NCBI GenBank assembly: GCA_019188255.1
Contig: JAETXT010000016.1
Coordinates: 496,001-560,000 of the forward strand
Reading direction: 5' to 3'
DNA: 64,000 bases
Source of the DNA: Verticillium longisporum
Taxonomy: Eukaryota; Ascomycota; Sordariomycetes; Glomerellales; Plectosphaerellaceae
The notes below the pieces were generated by a model, which saw nothing but the letters and a program-made list of their open reading frames with translations, was not told the origin of the DNA and made no database searches. The stretch's first letter is position 1, and each line of letters starts with the position of its first letter. Positions 22,538 to 34,363 of the stretch are shown here, in pieces. A program made the translations under genes and the position numbers.

Positions 22538-24683
22538 TTACAAGAACTCCTCCAACACGACCACCCTCGTCCTTGCAACATCGGACCCCTGCTCGCCATC
22601 ACCCATAATCCTCATGATTTCTATCATCCGCCCTGGTACTTGTTAGTTTGACCAGGTGCATCCAGGCAAAGGGTACTCACGGATATCTGCTCTCGCCCTC
22701 ACAAACAGCGGGTCTCGCACCACGAGCTCCGTACCGCCCGGCCGCTTCGCCGCCTCTCGAATGACGCTTCCGATACACAGCGCCTCCAAGAACGCCCTGT
22801 GATTGAAAACCCACCACACCCTTGCCTCGAGCTCGAACAGTGAGAACAGGAGGAAGAAGCTGCCGATGGCGTCGTGCGCCGCCTCGAGCGTCCCGCGCAC
22901 GTTGGCCGGCACGTCGGCGCTCTCCGACGCATGAACGAGCATCAGGTTGTGGTGGTAGTTGCTCGTCAGAAAGAGGGTCTGGCGCACCACACGACGGTTC
23001 GTGCGCGCAAGGGCCGAGAGCGAGTCGCCGTCCCAGCTTCGGAACACGTCGGGAAAAGAGCGGTACACGGCACGAAAGTCGGCGATGAGCTTAGACTTGT
23101 GGCGGGCGGTAGCACAGATGGGGAGGTCAAGGGAGCGTGGCGAGCATATTGTTTCCTGGACGAGGTTCGCCAACGTCCACGAGCCGCGAATGTAGGCAAT
23201 GTCGGTGGGATCACTGTTGGCGATGGCGGAGCCGTCGTCGGAAAGATCCTCGACGGAGACGTCGGTGTGAGTCGCCGAAGGAGGCAAGGAGAGGAGAACA
23301 GTTAGGAAAGTATCCTGAAGAAGGACAGCCTGCCACAGCTTACGACGCTGTTGTTTCTCAAACAGAGAGGCATGAGGGGTGACTATGTTGGGATCGCGAT
23401 GAAGACCCATGGCATACGCCTGGCGCACCAGGATGCCAGAGAACGCCCATCCGTCGGACGCATGATTATCATTAATGAGGAAATATGTGACGAGGACCAT
23501 GGCCTGAACAGACCGCATAGATGCAGTGCTGAGGTAGGAGAAGATGCGCAGCGCCTGATTGCTGGCAGAGGCGTAGAACTCGGCCGTTTGTTTGGCAGCC
23601 TCTTTGCTTGTGTTGGGTGACTCCACAAATTGTGTGCCGAGAGCGAGCATGGTAAAGATGAGGCCGATGAAGGCAGGGTCTGACTGGTTTCGCTCTTCTA
23701 AGGGCAGGCTCCAGAAGTGCTCATAGTCTGCGTAGAAGGTCTGGCGGTGGATCATGGGGTAGACGGGATCGACAACGTCAAAATATTTGGTCAGCAGAAT
23801 ATCTGCTTGAAATTTGTCTGGCAGCACACCAATGACTTCTGGCAAACCGCCCTCGAACGTCCAGTAATTGGCAAAAGGGTGCTCAGACCCGATGCCAAAA
23901 ACGTTGCTCGCCGTCGGTAGGGAATAAGGCACATTGGAGAGGAGCGTGCTTGAGTTTGTGAGGCCGCGGGAGGCAAAACTGCGACCATCAATGGCGCCGC
24001 GATCGGCGACATTCGGAATGACAGAAGGGCTACCGTCCGAACCTCGTTTTTTAGGAGGCTTCGTCATGCGGCGCCCATTGGCGGCAGTGCGCGTTGTTTC
24101 TCTGTGATCCGTCAGTATGGGCAGTAGAATGCCGTCGAACATGCTGAATATCTTACTCGAGGAGATCCGCAACAGCATCATATTTGCACTCGGTCTGTCG
24201 CTTGATGCAGGCTAGACAATGGGGCCGGCCTCTATCGCACTGCGACGGTCAGTCTCAATGCGCGCAACGTGAAATGGACAAAAATTTGGGATTGAGACGG
24301 CAATGAGTCAACAGAGCGCACATGGCGAGCTCACCACAACTCAAGCCTGGCTCAATTTATCGGACGTAGATCGGCTGCCAAAGTCGTACCTTTGTCTTTC
24401 TGTCAACGCATTCGCGACAGCTCAGCGTAGGCTTATTACGCTTCTGCTTCTTTTTCGCTGGTCCGTCAGGGCTCGCCTGGTCCTCCGGGCTGGCGACGAG
24501 GGACTCATGGCCATATGCAGGAACGGCCTCTTGCTCGCGCTTCAGCTCAGTCGTGCGGTGCTGCTGCTGCTGGTGTGGCGACGCCTGCGGCTGTCCGCCA
24601 AAAGTCGAGGCTGGTGATGGGTACACGTTCACAGCAGCCAGCTGCTGCTGTTGCGGCTGACCGTTCATGAGTGACGATGCCAT
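22538..24683 (-). CDS. Zn2Cys6 transcription factor, target unknown
   Basis: Fungal binuclear-cluster regulator of 630 residues. The Gln-rich N-terminus (MASSLMNGQPQQQQ) precedes a basic KKKQKRNKPTLS stretch and the zinc cluster CRECVDRKTKCDRGRPHC...C. This is followed by the fungal_trans domain (YFDVVDPVYPMIHRQTFYADY, GLIFTMLALGTQF, GWAFSGILVRQAYAMGLHRDP, RRKLWQAVLLQDTF). Exons: 24390-24683, 24157-24239, 22681-24101 and 22538-22632. The first intron (150 bp) splits the zinc cluster after KTK, a common place in this family. The last exon encodes RRMIEIMRIMGD...VVVLEEFL. All junctions keep frame, so the gene is intact. I do not recognise the orthologue. The start could lie further upstream, where the frame stays open to about 25166. 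Confidence 0.88.
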
Positions 24684-25860
24684 TGGCGTGTGGTTCTGCA
24701 AATTTTGACCACGACATCCGGCGGCTCGTGGTCGCCGCGCTTCGCGATGATCGGCTTGCGGCCCCTCCAATGCTCCAATGGTCGGCCTGCTGTCCGCCGA
24801 AATCGCTGACCGGGATGCCAGGCCGTGTTTTTGCTGGGCCGCCGTGCAGGATTGTCGTAGGGCTGAGCGGTCCGATTGAGTATGACAAGCTGGTTGAGGC
24901 CGCCGGGAATAAACACGAGATGCTCGTCGTGGGCTCGTGCAGTGTGGGTGCCGGCTTGGCTGGCTGGCTGGGGAAGCTCGCCTGGGAATAAACTGGCGAT
25001 TGTGGCAGATGCAGGAAGTATGTGGGAATAATGGGTAAAAAGGAGGAGGAAGGGCCTGAGAGGGGCACTGCCGATAGAGATTGAAATGGAGACCAGTGAC
25101 GAAAATGTCCTGCATCTGGAACTGGGGGATCAAACCCGGGAGGCTCGATTGAGCTGCGAGCTGCAAGCTGGATGGAGCTGGATGGAGCTGGACCCGACCT
25201 AAACTGAAGAAAGGATGCCGAAAAGCAGGGCCGGTACTTGTCGGAAGAAGCGGGCGATCTACTAGGCTGGAGCTATACGCTGTTAGCAGCCTTCCACAGT
25301 GGCTGTGAAGGGGATTTTGGTCCCTGGCCCCCTCGTCATGGTGACCTGGGTGGGGTCTTTCATCACCATCTAGACGATGACTGATGGACTCAAGATGTTG
25401 ATGGTGATGGCTGTTGGTGGTGTTTTGACCGTGGATTTTCTTCTCAACAAGTCAATTGTTCCTTCTTTTCCTCCAAGTGACTGTAGCTGGAAGGCAGTAA
25501 ATCAACCCCGCAGGCCTTTCAGCCGTCTCAAAGTCAATTGGTGGCCGTGCACAGAGAGCAACAGCCACATTACATCCAAAACACGTTATCATCAGCATGA
25601 CTCGAGGCGTCGATGACGGCGCATAAGCTCCCTAGACCTGCTGGTCATGGAGCACGGAACGAGACTTTTAGCCGCTTGCGTGACGGTAACAGGCTCGAAT
25701 GTTTCTGCTATGCCGCCCGCTATTGAGATTTGCTGCTGTTGACAAAAACACACCTGTGTAATGGTTTACTTGAGGACCGCGCTCCAATCCAGAATGCAAT
25801 GCTGTAGGTTGAGCACCTCAACACCTCCTCCCACCGCTAGGTGATATTGATATGATGAAG
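24684..25860. other. Intergenic region with short direct repeat
   Basis: Upstream region of the Zn2Cys6 regulator and 3' region of the TatD-like gene. A CTGGATGGAG unit is repeated in tandem at about 25168-25192. No further gene supported. Confidence 0.55.
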
Positions 25861-27168
25861 TTAGCCAATGATGAACTCCTTGTAGTTTTTCCCTATCCGC
25901 TTCACTCCTTCCTCCAAGTCCCACCCCTTGATCTCACACACCTTGCGATACATGACTTGGAGCATATCGTCCATCTCATCGCCTGCCATGTGCAAGTCGC
26001 TCTCCACAAGTATTCGGTCATCGGGGCAGAGCTTGACAACCTCACCCAGTTTATCTAGGTCCCCGGTCCCCAGATTTACAGCCCACGAGAATGAGAAGAA
26101 GATGCGCGCCGGGACCGCCGCGTGCAGGTACTGTCGCATCACCTGCGCTGGCCCTGAGAACGAGTGCAAGCATATCCTCGGCGGGAACGGCTTTCCACCA
26201 GCATCTCCATTCTTCTTCTTTTTCTTCTTCGTCTCCTTCACATCGCTGCTTCCTCCATCCTCATCCTCGTCAGAAGACGAAGAGAAGTCTTCAGCCCCCT
26301 CGGCAATCCTCCGCTTCTGTCGCCGACTCAGCACCTCCTTCTCATGCCCCTTCCAGCTCGCTGCCAACGTGTCATGCAGTACCCCGTGCGCCTGCACCCC
26401 ATGTACACTGACGGCTCTCCCCAGGGACCCTGCGAGGGCGAGCTGCGCCTTCAAGACGACTGTTTGGTGGTTCATCCTCACGTGCTGGGGGCTGAGCATG
26501 CGACACTCACGCCCGCCAGGCGTCAGTGCCGGGTCTCGTGCCGCGCGCGTCTCGTCGTCAAATGCCTGCGGCAGGCGGAATGCCTTGTCGAGGCCGATCT
26601 CACCCACCAGTGCAAGGGGATTGTCCCTCAACCGGGCCCCAGTCACAGCGATGTAGGCAGACAGCGGTGTCGGCGTGGGCAGCGAGTCGAGGAAAGCCGT
26701 ATCCGTAGGCGCAGGTGACGGAGAGAGGACAGCGGCATAGTGTTCATGCTTTGCCTTCTGGAGGTCCGTTTCGGAGCAGCTGGCGGGATTGTAGGTTCGC
26801 TTAGCCTCAGGGGCCGAGTCATCATAAAGTTGGTGGGAGAACCAGGGGTGCCAGCCGAAGGAGGGGATCACTCGACCAGTGTTCCTGGGGCTTTTGGCCT
26901 CTAGGTCACTGCCGAGGCTCTCCGGGTCGCGAATGGCCAACGGTGATGCGGCGAGATCGACGAGGAGAGACTGGTCTTGCGAACGCGTGGCCATGACGGT
27001 CAGTGCAGCAGCCCGCATGTGCTGTATACGCTCGAGAGAAGCCAGTATATCTGTGGGGTGGCAGTGAGCATCGTAGACACCAACTTGCCACGGGAAAGGT
27101 GCTGCATCATGGCCCGGGGTCGCTGTGGTCGCCTCTGAGCCATCTCCATGATCGTGATCCTGGCACAT
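25861..27168 (-). CDS. TatD-family metal-dependent hydrolase, Scn1-like
   Basis: Single-exon gene of 435 residues in the TatD DNase / Cut9-interacting protein (Scn1) group of the amidohydrolase superfamily. Metal-site motifs are visible in order: YDAHCHPTD (His35, His37), GWHPWF, LVGEIGLDKAF (Glu), VSVHGVQAHG (His), ICLHSFSGP (His) and ILVESDLHMAG (Asp). A low-complexity insert (SSSSDEDEDGG, then a Lys run) sits between the fourth and fifth motifs. ATG 27168 is the first ATG of the open frame; upstream codons are open but have no ATG. The C-terminus KRIGKNYKEFIIG matches the usual end of the domain. Substrate unknown; nuclease or cofactor-like roles are both known for TatD relatives. Confidence 0.9.
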   Translation of the reverse strand: MCQDHDHGDGSEATTATPGHDAAPFPWQVGVYDAHCHPTDILASLERIQHMRAAALTVMATRSQDQSLLVDLAASPLAIRDPESLGSDLEAKSPRNTGRVIPSFGWHPWFSHQLYDDSAPEAKRTYNPASCSETDLQKAKHEHYAAVLSPSPAPTDTAFLDSLPTPTPLSAYIAVTGARLRDNPLALVGEIGLDKAFRLPQAFDDETRAARDPALTPGGRECRMLSPQHVRMNHQTVVLKAQLALAGSLGRAVSVHGVQAHGVLHDTLAASWKGHEKEVLSRRQKRRIAEGAEDFSSSSDEDEDGGSSDVKETKKKKKKNGDAGGKPFPPRICLHSFSGPAQVMRQYLHAAVPARIFFSFSWAVNLGTGDLDKLGEVVKLCPDDRILVESDLHMAGDEMDDMLQVMYRKVCEIKGWDLEEGVKRIGKNYKEFIIG

Positions 27169-28796
27169 GGCGGGCGGTTGGCTGCGATTTGCTCGTGCGC
27201 AACGATTCTGGAAGCCCGAGACTGCTGTCCAAGAAAAACGATGATTGGCTTCTTCTTTGGTAAAGTTTACAGTGTTGATAGCAATGGCTGGCTGAGGCTT
27301 CACTCATGCTCTTGGACGAATGATGTCAATGTTGACTCCTCGTATCATCATCGTCACTGCCTGCTACAGATGCAGATAGAGGGGCTTGTGGATGCGGGGC
27401 ATTCTGTCCGATAAGATGTCAATTGCGGGGCATGAGCAGCAAAATGCCTGCCTGCCCTGTCGGTGCAGCAGCAAGTAAGCCAACGAGATTGTACTAGGCA
27501 GGAACTGACTGGACGAAGTGACAGCCAACGGAAGGTCTCTCTCTGCACCATGTATTCCAGACATCTATCTCCCTTGGCTCCTCACTGAGGTCCAAACGAA
27601 GGACCAGCCTGTAGTCCTACACCATCCGAGCTTGCGGCTTCTATCCACTCCGCCAGTCTCCCCGGGGTTTAAGGTTCACCCCGGCGCTCAGCCTTCCTTC
27701 GCGCGTCACGGTCCCTGCTCTACTACCTTTGCACAAGGTCCCCTAGAAAGCTTTGTTTCTGGGGGCGAACCGAGAGAGAGACAGGGCCAATCAGTCCGAG
27801 AGGTCTCAGACGCCGATGGGAATGCGGCTAGTAGTGTCTTACTGTCACGAGCTTCGACAGGGACGTGGAGAGCTTGGTTGGTCTGCCACAGGTCTTCGAC
27901 AAGCCGATGCATCACCCTCTCGTCGCTCGTCTGCTTGCGTCGCTTCGAAGGCGGAGGAGGAGGAAAAAGCACGATAGAGATGACAAGACCAGGGGTTTGA
28001 AAATCCCCGGCCGCCGGACGGGCAGGCCATTCCAGCCCATGCTGGCAAGGCAAAGAGGGGCGATTCTTGCGATCCCTGGAACTGCAGCGCTTTCCCAATC
28101 ACCTCTAGAGCCTCTTGGGCGATGCAACATGCAACACCATGGACGGCGCAAAGTCTGGATGGATGAGCTCCCCACACCAATCAACTCGTGCAAGCCTGTT
28201 ACTGGACCCCAGGTTGGTGGCGCTGAGGAAGGCCAAGGTGGGCGACAGAGGCAACGCCTGGGGAAAAGAAGGGTCGCAAGATGCAGGCGGGAGAGCAGGA
28301 AACCGGCACTAACATGTGACAGACCACTCGGCACCTCTGCACCTCTGCACCCTTCTCGCCCGAGCACACCACCATTGCACCACCATCAGCGACTCTTCCG
28401 CGTCACCCCAGACAGACTGCCTCTGATAAGCAACCGGGCGCCCCCCTCCTCTGTCCACCATCTCCGAGTCTCTCGACACCATTCCGACTCTTGTGCTCTG
28501 TTGTCGGTTCTCACCTCCTTAGCATCGCGTCGACGCTTTGTCGCAGGACACTCCAATGTCTTAGACCGTGGTCACGACGTTTGAGCTGCATTCTCCATTG
28601 CCCCTCCACCCCCAGCGACAACCACCAACCGCCACTGATTGAAGCAACCCCGAGCAACGACCTGCGACCTGCGGCATGTCCCAGGCTGGCTGACACACTC
28701 GCGTCAGCCCTTCGACCGATAGCCCTGACTGTAACCACGAGCGAGCGACACCCCGGCCATCACTCGGCAGCGCGGCATCGTTCTAGATAGCCCACC
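27169..28796. other. Divergent intergenic region
   Basis: 1.6 kb between the Scn1-like gene and the membrane-protein gene at 28797. The right end is C/T-rich with a CACCTCTG tandem near 28330, as expected for a fungal 5' leader. No supported gene. Confidence 0.55.
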
Positions 28797-29556
28797 ATGG
28801 CCCTGCTCAATCCCGTCTACGCCTTCATCGTCCCCTTCCTCTTTCTCTTCACCGTGCCCCTCGCCATCTTCGCAGGCATCACAACGACTGTCGCCTTCAC
28901 TGTCCTGCTCTTCCGCGTCGTCCTCGTATATCTCGACCTCGCCCTGACCCTGCTCCCCTCCTACCTCAACCTTCGCCGTCTCCCCCACCAGCGAATGGGC
29001 CACCAGGCCCCCCGCCGCCAAGACGCCCGCAACCCTCTCAAACTCGTCCTCCCGCTCCGTGTCGCCCGTCCTTACGACGACATCCCGCACCCTCAGCTTC
29101 ACCCGCACTCCGCACCGCCGACCTCGCTCCCGCCGCCCTTCGATGTCCCATGGCGCGACGACCCCAGATGCGCCACCCACGACCCTCTCCCTCTTGCCGA
29201 GCACAGGTCTTGACCGAGACTTCGAGGGAATAGGTGGCTGGCGGCTCGGGTCTTCAGCAGACGACGACCGCTGGACCATGCTCAACTCGCGCCCCGGGCG
29301 GCCGGGCCGCCAGCGACACCACGACCGCAGCCCGAGCGGCGGGGGCGCCGACGGCGGATTCCTCATGATGAAGGGCTCGCGGGGCCGCAACCGCAGCGGC
29401 AGCCCCGAGATTTCGGCCGTCGGCACGGCTGGGAACAGGGCGTCGCCTGCTTCGCCCAACAGCTCGAGAGTGCGCACGCCGGGGGCACCGGCCGCGCTGA
29501 CGACTATCGAGGACGGAGAGTACTTTCCTCGGACGAGAAAATTGGCCGTCGCATAA
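28797..29556 (+). CDS. Conserved fungal membrane protein, function unknown
   Basis: Starts MALLNPVYAFIVPFLFLF and has two hydrophobic segments in residues about 5-50 (VPFLFLFTVPLAIFAGITTT, VAFTVLLFRVVLVYLDLALT). A Ser/Arg/Pro-rich soluble tail follows, with STGLDRDFEGIGGWRLG, a MMKGSRGRNRSGSPE segment and a terminal EDGEYFPRTRKLA. As sequenced, the membrane part (frame of 28797) and the tail (frame ending at 29556) are in different frames. The switch must lie between about 28955 and 29050, and removing one base, or adding two, would join them into about 252 residues. I know this only as a conserved ascomycete family without assigned function. Confidence 0.75.
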
Positions 29557-31297
29557 ACGTAGTGTTATGGAACTGGACGGACCGGCGGATCATGATAATG
29601 AAAAATCTTCTTATGTATGGGTGTTGTAGGAATGAATCTCCGGCGCGGGTTTGTGTACGTTATTTGGCACGCGGGACGGAAAAAGCCCGGATGGCGCTTT
29701 GGCTGAATACTCTGTAAGGTGAAAATTGCAGCAATCTTGATCTACATTGCCGTGTTTTGGTGTTCAACGCGTGACCATTGCGGTTGTGGAAAAGGCCTTT
29801 GGGCACACCGCGAGAATAACAATTTGACGCTCGTTGACTTTGGCGATGGCTCTCCTACCGCACGATGCCCTGGCTGTCCCAGCAGCGATTGCTGTTACCA
29901 ACGTTTCGGGTAGCTCAACAACAGGTACTATCAACCCATGCAATAGGTTGCCGTGCCGCCCATGACATCTGGCTCAACCTTTGAGCTGGCCGTTGTGGTG
30001 CGCAAGAGAGTGACGGCACCGGAAACCTGATTATAAGGCAAGTTAGAGGCCTCGCCGAAGCCTTTGCAGATGGAGCAGGGCATCGTGCAACGAAACAACA
30101 TACCAAGTAAGTCGACCGAGATATTCCGTGCCACATCCACTGCAGCCCTTGTCCCAGCTTGTCTATCGTGAGCTCCTCCGCAGCAATCGAGACCTGCGGC
30201 CGACTGTGGAACTTTTGTCTTGGGTTAGCCTGCCCTGACCGTGCAGGCTTGCAGGACATTGTCGAACTACGTCCAAACTATTATACGTTCTAGAATTTCT
30301 CGGCCGAGCCACGGACCAGCTGACGGGTGAATTTCTGCTATACCTGGACAGATCAACGGCCCACGATAGCTCCTTCGACGAGCATTCGGACAGGAAACGG
30401 GAAAAACCCACATGACGACACAGCCAAGGCACCTCGACCTCGAAACACCGAGCACAGCGCGGGACCGATTGGGCGGCACGCCGAGGCCGGGCGGGGCTGA
30501 GCCTTCAACGGCGTCAGCCCGGGTGACCCCTCATTGGAGGACTTGGCTGATGGGAGGGGGATGGGGACGTTGCGGGAAGGCGCAGCGCTGCTCCATGCCT
30601 GCCGTGGTGTGCTTTGCTGCTGCAGCGCAGGAAGTCGATCTGTCCTATTGTGCCTGCCTCATTCCAGCCTACCCGCTGTGCTGTCGAGCCTGCCACTTTT
30701 GTCCCTCGACCAAGATACTTCGTCTGACCTCGCTTCGACGATGGCGTGCTATTGAAATCTGTATTTACCCTCAGCTACCATACACCTAGCAAGGAGCAGA
30801 CAGACTCAATACATCGAGATTTCAAAGCAGGACGATCACCCAACATTCAGAGCCACGGACGGGCTGAAGAACCCCCGGCACACTCTGCCGTGCTTACGCC
30901 CCTCCGACGCAGCCCAGCGAGGCGCCAACGCCAGGCAACAGAATAAACCAAGCTCGCACACCACCTTCCATTCATCGCATCACTCGCCCATGCTAGCGAA
31001 CCCCAGATTCCGTTCCTCGTCAATCGCCCAAGGTCCAGCACACGCGTCCACACCCAAAAACCTGCTATTCGTCCTGCTTTTCCTCCGTCCGCCGTTTCCC
31101 CTTCCTCTCCCCCCTCTTCTTGCCACGACGACAAGCCTCAGTCTTCCACTGGGCTCCGACAGACCCACGACTGCCTAGCGAACGGCCCACGTTTCCTTCC
31201 TTTCCTTCGTGGTCATCATTTCATTCAGGCATCTATGGTCCCTTTGTTGGCGATAGAAAGAAGTAAGAGTTAGAGAAAGGAAAGAAAGAGAAAGACA
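29557..31297. other. Intergenic region
   Basis: 1.7 kb with no supported gene. Short minus-strand frames around 29.9-30.4 kb are unconvincing. The last 350 bp before 31298 are C/T-rich followed by a purine-rich GAAAGAAAGAGAAAG leader. Confidence 0.55.
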
Positions 31298-33005
31298 ATG
31301 CGCCCCTCCGCCGCCCTCGGCCTTGGCCTGCCTCTCGCCGTCCGGGGCTCTTCTCCCGACTCCACCGACTGGCAATGTATGTCCCGTCACGAGATGTCAC
31401 GTTGTTCATGAGTTGACACATAGAAGCACCCGGCCCGCAGTCTGCCTGGATTGTGTACAACAACCCCGCCACCCCCGGACACCAGAATAGCGTACGCTGT
31501 CGCCCCTCGTCCCGTCTTGACTTGTGTGTCTAGGAACTTACCTCACATGCCATGTACAGATTCTCAACCTTGTTCTCACCCCTCAGAGCCAGTCGTGTAC
31601 AGATGTGCCTCCGACTATCGCCTTTCCTAATCAACCGGACGCGACCTGGACCTACACCTGCCACGAGGATGATGAAGACTACGAAACTCTGCACGTCAAC
31701 GTCGGCGAGTTGGACATGGTGATTCGCTATGCTCTCAGCCCCTCTGGTGCTCTTGAGATCCTGGGCGTAGACAGCCCCTCGCAACTTGAGACGCCCACTG
31801 CGCTGCCCGAAGAGGTCTGCAGCGGGTTCAAGTGTGCTGTCGGCGACGTTGTCACCAGCGTCAAAAAGGTCTTCACCAACGTGTTCCGCCCTTGTAAAGA
31901 TGAGACGAAGAGTGATACGGACTCGGGGGTCGACGACATCGATCCAAACGAGTCCACGGATGTACCAAGTGACGTCGAAGACTGGGGTGCCACTATTCAG
32001 TCCATTGCCCAGCCTGGCCAAAAGGCTGAACACCCCCTCGTCGATACCGACGAACAGTTCATCACCATCATGTCCGGCACCGCCAATGTTCCCAGCATTC
32101 CCGCACCCTCCGTTCCTTCTGTGAGTCTCCTATATTTTTTTTTGGCTTGGCCTTTTCTTACGTTCATGTTCTAACAAATGCAGTCTACTTCCCAAACTCC
32201 TACCATAGCCCTCGCCGTCTCTGGTATCCTTTTAACCCTCTTCCTCATTGGAGTCGTTCGCAAAGCTTGCTTCACCCGCTCAGAGCGCGAGGCAGCCCGC
32301 GACGCCCGCCGACAAGCCCGCTGGCGTGCTCGCGCCGCCCGCTGGGCCTCTCGACGTGCCGCGAAGGAGCAACGTCGCGCCGAGTTCAGGCTCGCTTTCT
32401 TCAGCTTCATCAACCGCGTCTTCCGCACTAGTGAGACCGAAGTTGACGAGGAGAAGGTCGATCAACAGACTGCCTCGTCGAACAGACGCCACCAGGCAAT
32501 CGCTTTTATTAGAAAGTTCTTCGTTCGCGCCCCAGAAAGTAAAGAAAGGGATGCCGAGTCTCACCGCATGGTCGCTACAGACCTAGAAGCGCAGACATTT
32601 GTTGTGGGAAGTGACACGGATTCCGTCCGTTGCCCATCACGAGCCTCTTCGCGGGCTCAGTCCTTCTCCCTCTCGCGCGACAGGGACGCGGAGAGCATCA
32701 CACTCGTTGGCACCGAGGGCTCCGAGTCCGGTTACGCGGGATCCGACTCAGGCGATTCGGACACCAGCAGCGAGCGGAGCGAGGGCAGCAGCGAGGGCAG
32801 CACTACGATGGAGATGGACCTAGCGGCGCTACGAGACATGGCGTTGCGAGTCGGGCGGGTCATCGGGCGGGCGAGGGCCATCTCCGTGACGGCTTCGTTG
32901 CCGGGATACACTACCGAGGACAGTAGCGTGCCGCCGGCGTATGATGAGGAGGCCGGCTCCGTGGCGGATGGTGCGTCGAGGACGTCGGCTGATGGGAAGA
33001 GGTAG
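31298..33005 (+). CDS. Type I membrane protein with PPxY cytoplasmic tail
   Basis: Unrecognised 508-residue protein from four exons: 31298-31376, 31427-31491, 31560-32120 and 32184-33005. It has a hydrophobic signal-like start (MRPSAALGLGLPLAV), then a Cys-containing outside domain of about 220 residues (SCTDVPPTIAFPNQPD, TWTYTCHEDDED). One membrane span (TIALAVSGILLTLFLIGVV) follows near residues 242-260. The tail of about 245 residues begins with an Arg/Ala-rich helix (RRQARWRARAARWASRRAA), continues Ser/Asp/Glu-rich and ends near SVPPAYDEEAG, a PPxY motif of the type bound by Rsp5/Nedd4 WW domains. The first acceptor (...ATAGAAG) is a choice: the earlier TAG acceptor would create an immediate stop. 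Function unknown; a sensor or cargo-adaptor role is speculation. Confidence 0.8.
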
Positions 33006-33449
33006 ACGCTGCTCACAAAACGAGCATGTACGATACACACGCATATTTTGACTTGGGGGCGCAACGAGCGGCGACTCTGGTATTGGTTATTTTTTTTATG
33101 GACATACGATGTCATCGCGGATCACATGCCGGATTTCCCTGGAGGATGAAGTGACGCGAGCAGGCATCTACACTTGCAGAATAATGAGAAGGTTATCCAG
33201 TCGCATGAACACAATTGAACATGGCCATGACCAGAATATGCGTTTGGATCTTCAAGGTCGGGGCGGGCCTGCGCGTCAAAAAAGGAATCGTAATGTTGAT
33301 CGTGATCATGATGATGAATCATCGACGGTTGTGACCCGTTGGGGCTGAGGCTTTAAACATGCAGGTTCGCCGCAACTCCTCTCTCATTCACCTTTCCCAG
33401 CATCATCATCATTACCATCATCACAGCCAGCTCCATACACTGACCTCAC
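33006..33449. other. Short intergenic region
   Basis: About 440 bp between two tandem genes. It contains a CATCATCATCATTACCATCATCAC stretch just before the next start. No gene seen. Confidence 0.55.
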
Positions 33450-34363
33450 ATGAAGCCTGTGGCCTCATCACTCACCGCCGCAGCACCCGCCCAGCGCATC
33501 GCCCACCTCGCCCGCACAATGTCGTCGTCTTCGTCAGCCGCCGGCGCCGGCACCGCGACAAGCAGCGCGCCGGCACCATGGCGCTCCCTCTTTCTCGAAC
33601 ACATCAACACGATGCCGGCGCCGGAATTCACCCTCGCAACGCTCCACGACAGCAGCAGCGGCGCCGGCGGTCCCGGCCCAGGCCTCGTCCCCCGCGCCCG
33701 CACCTGCATCCACCGCGGCCTCTTCGCCTCGCTGCCCGTGAACCCCAAGAACGAGGCGCCGCTGAACCCGCCCGCGTACGAGTCGGACCTGCTGACGCTG
33801 ACGACGGGCGCGCGCATGCACAAGACGCCCGACCTCGCGGCCGGCCACCCGGTCGAGGCCGTCTTTGGGCGCGCGAGCCGGCGACGCAGTGGCGCGTCCG
33901 CGGCGTCGCGTACGTGCTGCCGCGCGACGCCGATGCCGACGCGGCGCTGACGGCGAGGCTGCTGCGCGAGATGCGGCGCACGGGCGAGGGCGAGGGCGAG
34001 GGCGACGCCCGAGGCTGGAGCTTCTCGCGCGAGGTGACGGCGCACTTTGGGAACCTGAGCCCCGTCATGCGCGGGACGTTTCGGAACCCGCCTTCCGGGA
34101 CGCCCGTCGCGGCCGGGCCGCCGGCCGAGGGCGAGGGTCTCGGGCAGGTTGTTACGGATCTCGAGGACGAGGTGGCGAGGGCCAACTTTCGCGTCGTCGT
34201 TGTTGTGCCGGACGAGGTGGACCGCGTGGACCTGAGCGATCCCAAGAGGGGGCGGCGGTGGTTGTACCGTCGTGTGGGCGGCGGCAACGACGACGCTGGT
34301 GGTGACACGGAACCAGGGGCCATCCGCGAGGGCGACTGGGAGAAGGTGGAGGTGTGGCCGTGA
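33450..34363 (+). CDS. Pyridoxamine-5'-phosphate-oxidase-like FMN-binding protein
   Basis: Predicted flavin-binding oxidoreductase of the fungal PNPOx-like group (split-barrel fold). Visible segments in order: PWRSLFLEHINTM, RARTCIHRGLFASLP, YESDLLTLTTGARM, HPVEAVFWAREPATQWRVRG, then FSREVTAHFGNLSPVMRGTF and VVVVPDEVDRVDLSD before the end WEKVEVWP. The frame breaks at 33862-33864, where GTC TTT GGG CGC should read GTC TTT TGG GCG (one T short). With it the gene is 305 codons. ATG 33450 gives a Ser/Ala-rich leader; ATG 33519 (MSSSSS) is an alternative start. The substrate is not predictable; vitamin B6 oxidation is not implied by membership in this subgroup. Confidence 0.78.

Noticed and set aside
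29931..30470. Possible decayed small gene on the minus strand
   Set aside because: Short frames in all three phases with no consistent similarity; cannot be distinguished from random sequence.
12530..33870. Programmed -1 frameshifting at TTT sites (12538, 12775, 33863)
   Set aside because: All three could be read as a -1 slip on TTT, but none has a canonical X XXY YYZ heptamer, they occur in unrelated genes, and a T missing from a homopolymer explains them more simply.
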